From JBLHKS01 sp047620505 (GTDB lineage Bacteria; Verrucomicrobiota; Verrucomicrobiia; Verrucomicrobiales; DEV007): a stretch of DNA of 64,000 nt. Location of the stretch: NCBI GenBank assembly GCA_047620505.1, contig JBLHKS010000009.1, forward strand, positions 1-64,000, read 5' to 3'. This document shows positions 58,425-64,000 of this stretch, piece by piece. Numbering within the stretch: the first letter of the stretch is position 1; every line of letters starts with the position of its first letter. The notes under the pieces were generated by a model. That model did not search any database, was not told where the DNA came from, and saw only the letters and a list, made by a program, of their open reading frames with translations. Position numbers and translations under genes: made by a program.

Positions 58425-59048
58425 GGCCGCTGGAGCGCCGTCGAAGAATTCTACGAGCCCGGTTTCGAGCGAGTACTCCGCGCCGACGACCACCAAACCG
58501 TCACGAGCGATCAGGTCCTCAAGAATCGGCGACCCGTGGCGAAGATGATTGGCTGAAGCCCGAATATTTGCCCGAACCGCTTCGTGCATCAGAGCCTCTG
58601 GATCATTCCGGAGCTCCGTGGACAACAGCCCTTCCATCGATGGACGAATCCGGTCAACGATCGAGCTAAGATTCTTTGAGCGGCTCTCCTGGGGTCGTTC
58701 GAGTTGTTCCAGCGTGGCCTGGATCGCGCCGCAACGCGAATGCCCTAACACGACCACCAAACGCGTCCCGAAAGCCTCCGCGGCGAATTCCACACTGCCG
58801 ACCTGGGACGGAGCGACGATGTTTCCGGCGACGCGGATGACGAAGAGATCGCCTAAGCCTTGATCGAAGACGATTTCGGCGGGCGCGCGGGAGTCCGAGC
58901 AGCCCAGAATAATCGCGAATGGATTCTGGCCGTCGACGACTTCGATTCGGCGGGTCGCGTTGAGCGCGCGATGGTTGGGAATCTCGTCGACGAAACGCCG
59001 GTTGCCTTCGCGAAGACGTTTGAGTGCTTCAAATGCGGCGGTGGTCAT
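58416..59048 (-). CDS. Beta-class carbonic anhydrase
   Basis: Zinc enzyme interconverting CO2 and bicarbonate. 210 residues. Zinc ligands sit in IILGCSDSRAPAEIVFDQGLGDLFVIRVAGNI-type segments (Cys and Asp-Arg dyad of CSDSR about 50) and in VVVLGHSRCGAIQ (His and Cys, about 103). The N-terminus ALKRLREGNRRFV is typical. Bicarbonate supply would suit acetyl-CoA carboxylase encoded 5 kb away. Located 9 bp after dxs on the same strand and overlapping the DUF1501 gene tail to tail. Confidence 0.93.
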   Translation of the reverse strand: MTTAAFEALKRLREGNRRFVDEIPNHRALNATRRIEVVDGQNPFAIILGCSDSRAPAEIVFDQGLGDLFVIRVAGNIVAPSQVGSVEFAAEAFGTRLVVVLGHSRCGAIQATLEQLERPQESRSKNLSSIVDRIRPSMEGLLSTELRNDPEALMHEAVRANIRASANHLRHGSPILEDLIARDGLVVVGAEYSLETGLVEFFDGAPAASA

Positions 59049-59057
59049 GACCTTGTG

Positions 59058-60974
59058 CTAGGCAACTTCAACGTAAGCCGGTGCCGGGAGATGCCGGAGC
59101 AGTTTTTCAACGGCCGCTTTCGAAGTGATCCCGTGTTTTTCCCGCAGGATCTCGACTTTGCCGTGTTCGACAAATTCGTCCGGCCAACCGATTCGCTCGA
59201 CTGCCGTGTGGATGCCGACCGTGTTGAGATGCTCCATGATCGCGCAGCCAAATCCATTGGCGAGAACGTGATCCTCAAATGTGCAGATCGCCTTGCATTG
59301 GCGGGCGTATTTTTCGATCGCCATGGCGTCAAGCGGCTTGATCCAGCGCGGATTAATCAGCGCAACGGAAAATCCAAGCGCTTCCAGCTGCTTCCGCGCG
59401 TCATCCGCGACTTCGAACATGTTGCCGAGCCCAAACAGCGCGATATCGGTTCCGTCCTGAACGACTTCCGAGCGCCCGATTTCCAGCAGCTGCGGATTTT
59501 CTTTTGGCTTCGCGCCGACGCCGGCTCCACGTGGATAACGAATTGCACTGGGGCCAGATTCGTGATTCGTCATCGTCCAAAGCATGTCGATGAACTCGTC
59601 CTCGTCCTTCGGTGCCATGAAAATATAATTCGGGACGTGCCGCAGGTAACCGATGTCAAAAAGGCCGTGGTGCGTCGGGCCGTCGTCTCCGGAAAGGCCA
59701 GCGCGGTCCATGCAAAGTCGGACTGGCAGGTTCTGAATGCCGATGTCGTGAATCAGCATGTCGTAGGCCCGCTGCATGAAGGTCGAGTAGATCGCGAGGA
59801 ACGGTTTCAGGCCCATCGTCGCCTGACCGGCAGCGAAAAGCGCGGCGTGCTCCTCGGCGATCCCAACATCGTAGTAACGCTCGGGAATTTCAGCCTTGAA
59901 CGTCATCAAGCCGGTTCCGTTCGGCATCGCGCCGGTGATCGCGGTGATCGTTTCGTCTTTCTTGGCGAAATCCGTGACGGTGCGGGCGAAGAGCTCGGAG
60001 AAAGTCGGTTTGCTGGACGGCGGGGTTTCGCCGGTCTCGGTTTTGTAGGGCCCGAGTCCGTGAAATTTCATCGGATTGCCGAGCGCCGGATCGTAACCGC
60101 GGCCTTTCTCGGTGACGATGTGGAGAATCACCGGACCGTCCTCCTGAGCCTTGAGATGCTCGAAAGTTTTGACGAGCAGCGGCAAATCATGGCCGTCGAT
60201 CGGCCCGTAGTAACGGAGCCCGAATTCCTCGAACATCATGCTCGGGACAATCAGGTTTTTCGCGCTTTCGCCCGCGTTGTGGACGAGCTGACGGACGCGT
60301 TTGCCCATGATTTTTTCGACGAACGTCGCCGCTCGCTCGCGCAGCCACGAATATGCTGAGCTAGTTTGGAGCGAATTAAAATGGCGAGCGATCGCGCCGA
60401 CGTTCCGGTCAATTGACCACTCGTTGTCGTTGAGGACGACGATGAATTTTTTCGTGGTCGTCGCAGCGTTGTTCAGCGCCTCAAAAGTCGGTCCACAGGT
60501 GAAAGCCGCATCGCCAGCGACCGCAACGACGTGCTCATCAGTGCCTTTGACATCGCGCGCCGCCGCCATTCCGAGCGCAGCCGAAACCGCCGTTCCCGCG
60601 TGGCCGGCTCCGTAGCAATCGTGCTCGCTTTCGGTCCGCAGGAGGAATCCGTTCAGCCCTTCATAAGTCCGGATCGTCGAAATCTGTTTCCAGCGGCCAG
60701 TCAGCATTTTGTGAACGTAGCCCTGGTGGCTGACGTCCATCACGAACTTGTCTTTCGGTGTTTCGAACACGCGATGAAGCGCGATCGACAGCTCGACGAC
60801 GCCGAGATTCGGCCCGAGATGTCCGCCGGTCCGCGCGAGCGAATCGATCAGAGTTTTCCGGATTTTGGCAGCGAGCTTCGGCAGATCTTCCGAAGGCAAC
60901 TCCTTCAGGTCCTTGGAGTTATCGATTATTGGAAAATCGTCTGGGTCTGCTTCAGAACAGTCGGATTTCTTCAT
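59058..60974 (-). CDS. dxs: 1-deoxy-D-xylulose-5-phosphate synthase
   Basis: First step of the MEP isoprenoid pathway: pyruvate plus glyceraldehyde-3-phosphate, TPP-dependent. 638 residues from ATG at complement 60972-60974. Motifs: SLARTGGHLGPNLGVVELSIALHRVFETPKDKFVMDVSHQGYVHKMLTGR (in parts GGHLGPNLG about 50, DVSHQGYVHK about 80), GAGHAGTAVSAALGMA (about 121), the TPP/Mg site AVAGDAAFTCGPTFEALNNA (about 153) with NDNEWSI, the catalytic Glu in VGIAEEHAALFAAG (about 379) and DRAGLSGDDGPTHHG (about 427). The Gly-Asp-Ala in place of Gly-Asp-Gly at the Mg site is a mild oddity. Overlaps xseB by 23 bp. Confidence 0.95.
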   Translation of the reverse strand: MKKSDCSEADPDDFPIIDNSKDLKELPSEDLPKLAAKIRKTLIDSLARTGGHLGPNLGVVELSIALHRVFETPKDKFVMDVSHQGYVHKMLTGRWKQISTIRTYEGLNGFLLRTESEHDCYGAGHAGTAVSAALGMAAARDVKGTDEHVVAVAGDAAFTCGPTFEALNNAATTTKKFIVVLNDNEWSIDRNVGAIARHFNSLQTSSAYSWLRERAATFVEKIMGKRVRQLVHNAGESAKNLIVPSMMFEEFGLRYYGPIDGHDLPLLVKTFEHLKAQEDGPVILHIVTEKGRGYDPALGNPMKFHGLGPYKTETGETPPSSKPTFSELFARTVTDFAKKDETITAITGAMPNGTGLMTFKAEIPERYYDVGIAEEHAALFAAGQATMGLKPFLAIYSTFMQRAYDMLIHDIGIQNLPVRLCMDRAGLSGDDGPTHHGLFDIGYLRHVPNYIFMAPKDEDEFIDMLWTMTNHESGPSAIRYPRGAGVGAKPKENPQLLEIGRSEVVQDGTDIALFGLGNMFEVADDARKQLEALGFSVALINPRWIKPLDAMAIEKYARQCKAICTFEDHVLANGFGCAIMEHLNTVGIHTAVERIGWPDEFVEHGKVEILREKHGITSKAAVEKLLRHLPAPAYVEVA

Positions 60975-61317
60975 CTTGGTCTGGGCGCGCGGCGGCAGGA
61001 GCCGACTTGCGAGTCTTCGGTTTGGGCTTGGAGGCGGCCTCAGCAGCTGCTGGGACCTCGGACGCATCGAAGTCTTCGAGTTCGACCTCCTTGGAGCTTA
61101 CGCCTGAGGCGATCCGTTCGATGCGTTGCTCGGCTTCGTCAATGCGCGATTGGCAGGTTTTAAGAAGTTGGTTTCCGCGTTCGTAGCTCTGGATAAGCTG
61201 GTCAAGCGGGAGCTGATCGGACTCCATCTGGCCGACGATTCGCTCGAGATCTTCGATTGCTGCCTCGAAGGGAATTTCCGGCGCGGAATCCGGTTTGGCT
61301 TTCGTGGCTTTGCCCAT
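60952..61317 (-). CDS. xseB: Exodeoxyribonuclease VII small subunit
   Basis: 121 residues. The family core is about 17-80: FEAAIEDLERIVGQMESDQLPLDQLIQSYERGNQLLKTCQSRIDEAEQRIERI, seen in parts as LERIVGQMES, LPLDQLIQSYERG and CQSRIDEAEQRI. It partners XseA, not in the window, in single-strand DNA degradation. The usual length is about 80; here an Ala/Pro/Lys-rich tail of about 40 residues (PAAAEAASKPKPKTRKSAPAAARPDQDEE) is added and overlaps the dxs start by 23 bp. An xseB-dxs linkage is found in many bacteria. An exact palindrome sits in the tail. Confidence 0.9.
   Translation of the reverse strand: MGKATKAKPDSAPEIPFEAAIEDLERIVGQMESDQLPLDQLIQSYERGNQLLKTCQSRIDEAEQRIERIASGVSSKEVELEDFDASEVPAAAEAASKPKPKTRKSAPAAARPDQDEEIRLF
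61041..61052. repeat. CAGCAGCTGCTG palindrome, copy 18
   Basis: Exact copy flanked T...G in the disordered tail of XseB, read as PAAAE. Confidence 0.9.
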
Positions 61318-61417
61318 GAGAGGGTGAAAAGAGGATTACTCGGTTAGCGCGTCGACCATTTCAAGAGAATTGGGCGCGGGGATATTCGTGATGTCAGGAT
61401 ATTTCTTTGCATACGGA

Positions 61418-61879
61418 TCAACTGACTTCGTAGATCTTCAATTTCGGAATTTCCAGCTCGTCGCCAGCTCGTTTTCCCAGCAGCTGCTGAGCGAGCGGTG
61501 CCTCGGGAGTCAGCACGGTCAATTCGCAGCCTTCGTGTTCGGTGACGAGACCGCCGCCGCGCGGTGCGATGAGGTAAAAAACGAGTTCGCCGTCCAGATC
61601 ACCTTCAACGAGGGCACCGAGGTCGATCGGGTCGGTCTCTTCAAAAGCGGGGAGTTCAAGAGTTTCGAACAACTCGACCGCTTCGGCGAGTTCGCGCGCC
61701 TTTTCGGCTTGCCCGGACGCAAGGTAGGAGGCCTCGAGCGCGCGGGTGTCGTACTTGCTTTCCGCTTGGTTGTCCTGGTCGGTCGCGTAGGACTCAGCCA
61801 ACTGAGCAGCTGCCAGCATCCGCTCGAACTGACTGCGGAGTTCTTTGTAGATTTTGGCGACTATTTTCGGCTTTTCCAT
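61418..61879 (-). CDS. GreA/GreB-like transcript cleavage factor
   Basis: 153 residues. The N-terminal helical part (IVAKIYKELRSQFERMLAAAQLAESYATDQDNQAESKYDTRALEASYLASGQAEKARELAEAVELFE in parts: SYATDQDNQAESKYDTRALEASYLA about 29-53) resembles the GreA-type coiled coil with its acidic tip. The C-terminal FKBP-like domain contains FYLIAPRGGGLVT (about 103) and APLAQQLLGKRAGDELEIPKLKIYEV (about 126), matching the GreA 'S-P-L-x-x-x-L-L-G-x-x-x-G-D' motif. It would help RNA polymerase restart after backtracking, or belong to the Gre-related Rnk/GfH1-like group. Divergent from the GbsR-like gene. Confidence 0.75.
   Translation of the reverse strand: MEKPKIVAKIYKELRSQFERMLAAAQLAESYATDQDNQAESKYDTRALEASYLASGQAEKARELAEAVELFETLELPAFEETDPIDLGALVEGDLDGELVFYLIAPRGGGLVTEHEGCELTVLTPEAPLAQQLLGKRAGDELEIPKLKIYEVS
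61478..61489. repeat. CAGCAGCTGCTG palindrome, copy 19
   Basis: Exact copy flanked C...A in the Gre-like gene. It encodes QQLL exactly within the conserved LLGK-x-x-GDE motif. Confidence 0.9.
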
Positions 61880-61984
61880 GTTCCTCAGAACCGATAAACG
61901 TCGGAAACGGCTTGGTTCAATTTTTTTTGAACTTTATTCAATTCATTTTGACATGAGAGGCCGCCTGCGATACCGAGAGCGGCT
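61880..61984. promoter_or_regulatory. Divergent promoter region of the Gre-like and GbsR-like genes
   Basis: 105 bp. On the minus strand TTGAAC (complement of 61915-61920) is followed after 17 bp by TTATCG, a plausible promoter for the Gre-like gene. On the plus strand TTGACA (61948-61953) is a good -35, with a weak -10 (TACCGA) 17 bp on, just before ATG 61985. An inverted repeat GTTCAA...TTGAAC with a six-T loop (61915-61932) could be a binding site shared by both. Confidence 0.45.
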
Positions 61985-62548
61985 ATGCCGACGGCTTCAG
62001 ACGAGTCTCGAAAAATCGCGGACACGGGTCCGGCGACTCGGAGTTCGGAGCCGGTGATCTCTGAAGTCGAGACCAAGATCGTCGATTTTTTCGTGCAGCT
62101 GACCAAGCTTCTGGCGATTCCGAAATCAGTCGGCGAAATTTACGGCATCCTTTTCGCTTCTCAGAAGCCACTTTCGGTCGCCGAAATCACCACGAAACTC
62201 GGGATTTCGAAGGCGACGGCCAGCTACGCGCTGCGCTTTCTCGGAAACATCAACGCGATCGCTGTCAGCAAAGAATTCGGCAACCGCTCGGACCTTTTCA
62301 CAGCGGAAACCTCCGTGCGGAAGCTCGCATTCGGGTTCCTCAGCGAGCGAGTCGAACCCTTTATCGAGGAGCGCAACGGCGATCTCGAAACGCTGAACGA
62401 AATGAGCGAAGAATTGCCCGAAAGCGACGCAGATGCCGTTGAAGAAAAGGACTTTCTGATGGCGCGCGTCAAGATGCTGACCGGTTGGCAGCGCAACGCC
62501 CGCCAGTTGATGCCGTTGGTTCAGGGTTTTTCGGAATTTTCCTCGTGA
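61985..62548 (+). CDS. GbsR/MarR-type transcriptional regulator
   Basis: 187 residues with a winged helix at about 38-105: VDFFVQLTKLLAIPKSVGEIYGILFASQKPLSVAEITTKLGISKATASYALRFLGNINAI in parts (KSVGEIYGILF about 47, LSVAEITTKLGISKATAS about 61, wing near VSKEFGNRSDLFTAET). The GbsR family opens with a helix contacting 'P-x-S-x-x-x-I/A-Y-G-x-L' and carries a C-terminal helical dimer segment, as here. GbsR controls choline/glycine betaine genes in Bacillus, but ligands vary widely. It is followed by sugar genes after 147 bp in the same direction, so it might control them. Confidence 0.78.
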   Translation: MPTASDESRKIADTGPATRSSEPVISEVETKIVDFFVQLTKLLAIPKSVGEIYGILFASQKPLSVAEITTKLGISKATASYALRFLGNINAIAVSKEFGNRSDLFTAETSVRKLAFGFLSERVEPFIEERNGDLETLNEMSEELPESDADAVEEKDFLMARVKMLTGWQRNARQLMPLVQGFSEFSS

Positions 62549-62695
62549 CACGTTCCGGTTTTCGCCGGACAACCAGCCCGATCTCGTGATCTGGGAGCTG
62601 CAACAGATTCAAACTCGACTGATTGGTTTCGGCGGCAAAACGGCCCCGAATGACCAAGGGCGGCAGCGTTTCGAGGACTCGCGAATCAAAATTTC

Positions 62696-63811
62696 ATGAG
62701 CAACGATATTAAAGTAGAAGTTCTGGGTGCCGGATCGATCGGCAATCACTTGGCCCACGCTTGCCGGAACAAGGGCTGGAGCGTCCGGATGTCGGACCTC
62801 GATCCGGCGGCTTTGGAGCGGACGCGGACGGAAATTTATCCGGAGCGCTACGGAAGCTGGGACGAGGGGATCGAGCTGCGGGTTGCGGACGGAAATCTGG
62901 ACATCGGCGATGCTGACCTGGTGATCATCGGGACTCCGCCGGACAGTCACTCGAAGCTGATTTTGGATTCGCTGAAAAGCGGGAATCCGAAGGTGATCCT
63001 GGTCGAAAAGCCGCTCGCGACGCCGGATTTGAAAGGTTGCGCGGAGGTCTGGAAGGCCGCGAACGAGAGCGATTGCACGGTGCTCGTCGATTACAATCAT
63101 ACGGCGACGCCGAACACCGAATTTGCCGAGCAGCTGCTGGCTGGCGATTCGCTCGGAACGCCGCGGACGATCCAGGTTCGCTGGATCGAGCATTGGGGCG
63201 GAATTTACAAAGCGCATCCGTGGTTGTCGGGGCCGGCAGCGACGTATTTGGGGTTTTCGAGCCGCGGCGGCGGAGCTTGCGGTGAGCATTCGCATGGAAT
63301 CAATATTTGGCAGCATTTTGCGAAACGCGCCGGTGCCGGGCGGGTCGTCGAGGTCTCTGCAATGCTGGATCAGGTGTCTGAAGGCGGCGCTGATTACGAT
63401 CGCGTTTGCCAGTTGAATCTGCGGGCGGAATCCGGCTTGTGCGGTTTTGTCGTTCAGGACGTCGTGACCGATCCGGCAGTGAAAAGCGTCAGATTTCAGG
63501 GCGAAAGCGGCTTCTTTGAGTGGCACGCGAATTTCGAAAGCGGGTTCGATGCTGTGATTCACGGCGACGCGGCGAAGCAGGAAACCGAGCGGTTCGCGAA
63601 AGGGCGGCCCGACGATTTTAAGGGAATGATCGAACAAGTTGGCCGATTGATTTCCGGCGAGTTGAGCCCGGACAATGCTGTCGGGAAACTGGAGGACGGC
63701 TTGGAGACGATGTTGGTGATCGCAGCTGCTTTCGAATCGCAGAAAACAGGAAAAACGATCAAAATTGATTATAGCCAAGGCTTTTCCGCCGCGGCCCTGA
63801 CACAGGTTTAA
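62696..63811 (+). CDS. Gfo/Idh/MocA-family oxidoreductase
   Basis: 371 residues. NAD(P)-binding Rossmann domain: VEVLGAGSIGNHLAHACRNKGWSVRMSDLD (in parts GAGSIGNHLA about 11), DADLVIIGTPPDSHSKLILDSL (about 72), and the signature Glu-Lys-Pro in VILVEKPLATPDLKGC (about 100). The C-terminal beta-sheet domain has GGGACGEHSHGINIWQHFAKR (about 190), where the family's catalytic His-type residues lie, and ends in FSAAALTQV. Family members reduce or oxidise nucleotide sugars and inositols. Adjacent to a NeuB-like gene (11 bp), so a role in making a nonulosonic or other surface sugar is likely. A near-perfect palindrome (63129-63139) encodes EQLL. Confidence 0.88.
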   Translation: MSNDIKVEVLGAGSIGNHLAHACRNKGWSVRMSDLDPAALERTRTEIYPERYGSWDEGIELRVADGNLDIGDADLVIIGTPPDSHSKLILDSLKSGNPKVILVEKPLATPDLKGCAEVWKAANESDCTVLVDYNHTATPNTEFAEQLLAGDSLGTPRTIQVRWIEHWGGIYKAHPWLSGPAATYLGFSSRGGGACGEHSHGINIWQHFAKRAGAGRVVEVSAMLDQVSEGGADYDRVCQLNLRAESGLCGFVVQDVVTDPAVKSVRFQGESGFFEWHANFESGFDAVIHGDAAKQETERFAKGRPDDFKGMIEQVGRLISGELSPDNAVGKLEDGLETMLVIAAAFESQKTGKTIKIDYSQGFSAAALTQV

Positions 63812-63822
63812 CCTACTATATT

Positions 63823-64000
63823 ATGGAGTTACGAGATCTCTTCGTATTCGATCTGGCGAACAATCACCAGGGCGACATCGATCATGCGCGCCGAGTCATT
63901 GACGGAATTGCCGACGCTGTCGCGAAGCATGGAGTTCGGGGCGCGCTGAAATTTCAATTTCGGCACCTGGATACGTTCATTCATCCGGATTTTCGTGAGC
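63823..64000 (+). CDS. N-acetylneuraminate synthase (NeuB)-like protein, 5' part
   Basis: 59 codons before the window ends. MELRDLFVFDLANNHQGDIDHARRVI (in parts DLANNHQGDIDHA) and ALKFQFRHLDTFIHPDF match the opening of NeuB-family enzymes, in which E-x-A-x-N-H-x-G-D and K-x-Q near the start bind substrate and metal (here Asp-Leu-Ala-Asn-Asn-His-Gln-Gly-Asp). The family condenses an amino sugar with phosphoenolpyruvate to make sialic, legionaminic or pseudaminic acids. The Gln-Phe-Arg...HP-Asp-Phe-type version is a subgroup of less clear substrate. It suggests that a glycan cluster continues beyond the window. Confidence 0.75.
   Translation, partial: MELRDLFVFDLANNHQGDIDHARRVIDGIADAVAKHGVRGALKFQFRHLDTFIHPDFRE

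Noticed and set aside
2287..61489. The CAGCAGCTGCTG sites as a mobile element or trinucleotide expansion
   Set aside because: Copies have no shared flanking sequence beyond one base, no tandem growth except one extra CAG at 55076, and no target duplication.
2287..61489. The same sites as Chi- or KOPS-like oriented recombination or segregation signals
   Set aside because: A perfect palindrome has no orientation, whereas Chi and KOPS are polar; density is also far higher than for matS-type sites.
1..64000. tRNA, rRNA, CRISPR arrays, prophage or insertion sequences
   Set aside because: I looked for tRNA cloverleaf signatures in gaps, regularly spaced repeats, transposase or integrase motifs and terminal inverted repeats and found none.

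Overview
The window reads as a chromosomal segment of a free-living, diderm member of the PVC superphylum, most likely Verrucomicrobiota, with Planctomycetota as the main alternative. The support is family content: DUF1549/DUF1553, DUF1501, DUF1592/DUF1588/DUF1585 and DUF1552 proteins, a PVC-type haem-binding CxxCH protein, a sulfatase, and an ExbB/ExbD/TPR cluster. LPS genes (LpxR-like, WaaG-like, RfbD) and peptidoglycan enzymes indicate an outer membrane and a murein wall. The DNA is GC-rich by eye, genes are densely packed, and stop/start overlaps (ATGA, GTGA, TGATG) are common. I saw no rRNA, tRNA, CRISPR array, IS element or phage.

Layout. 1-4.1 kb: end of an RlpA-like protein, an N-acetylmuramoyl-L-alanine amidase, and a DUF1549/1553 + DUF1501 pair closed by a bidirectional terminator. 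4.2-11 kb (minus): an energised-transport operon, exbB, three exbD paralogues, a 1014-residue TPR protein and a second secreted protein. 11.2-20.6 kb: pilT, gltB (glutamate synthase large subunit), a small toxin-antitoxin patch that carries a diverged copy of the gltB 3' end, an aldehyde dehydrogenase, a low-GC lipoprotein gene and coaB. 20.6-29.4 kb: a large unknown membrane protein, then a coupled secreted set (PQQ-type propeller, SGNH hydrolase, PVC haem protein) and a YdcF-like protein. 29.4-35.8 kb: surface-glycan genes, two tandem tiny lipoproteins, LpxR-like and PhoD-like enzymes. 35.8-45.4 kb: a sulfatase and two DUF1592-family/DUF1552 pairs. 45.4-49.5 kb: a metal ABC transporter operon in which one permease is fused to a DtxR/MntR-type repressor, as in chlamydial YtgCR, preceded by a near-ideal 28-bp operator-like palindrome. 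49.5-64 kb: accB-accC, proS, a glutaredoxin, a dehydroquinate-synthase-like gene, another DUF1501, a beta carbonic anhydrase, dxs-xseB, a Gre-like factor, a GbsR-like regulator, a Gfo/Idh oxidoreductase and the start of a NeuB-like gene.

The strongest unexplained signal is not a gene. A 12-bp palindrome, CAGCAGCTGCTG, almost always flanked Y...R, occurs 19 times exactly by my eye count, plus seven copies that differ only in the central two bases and many one-end variants. It sits in genes of unrelated function on both strands and in intergenic gaps. In proteins it appears as QQLL or as AAA, and the AAA copies lie mostly in signal peptides and disordered tails. This looks like DNA-level selection for a genome-wide site, comparable in style to cyanobacterial HIP1 or uptake sequences.
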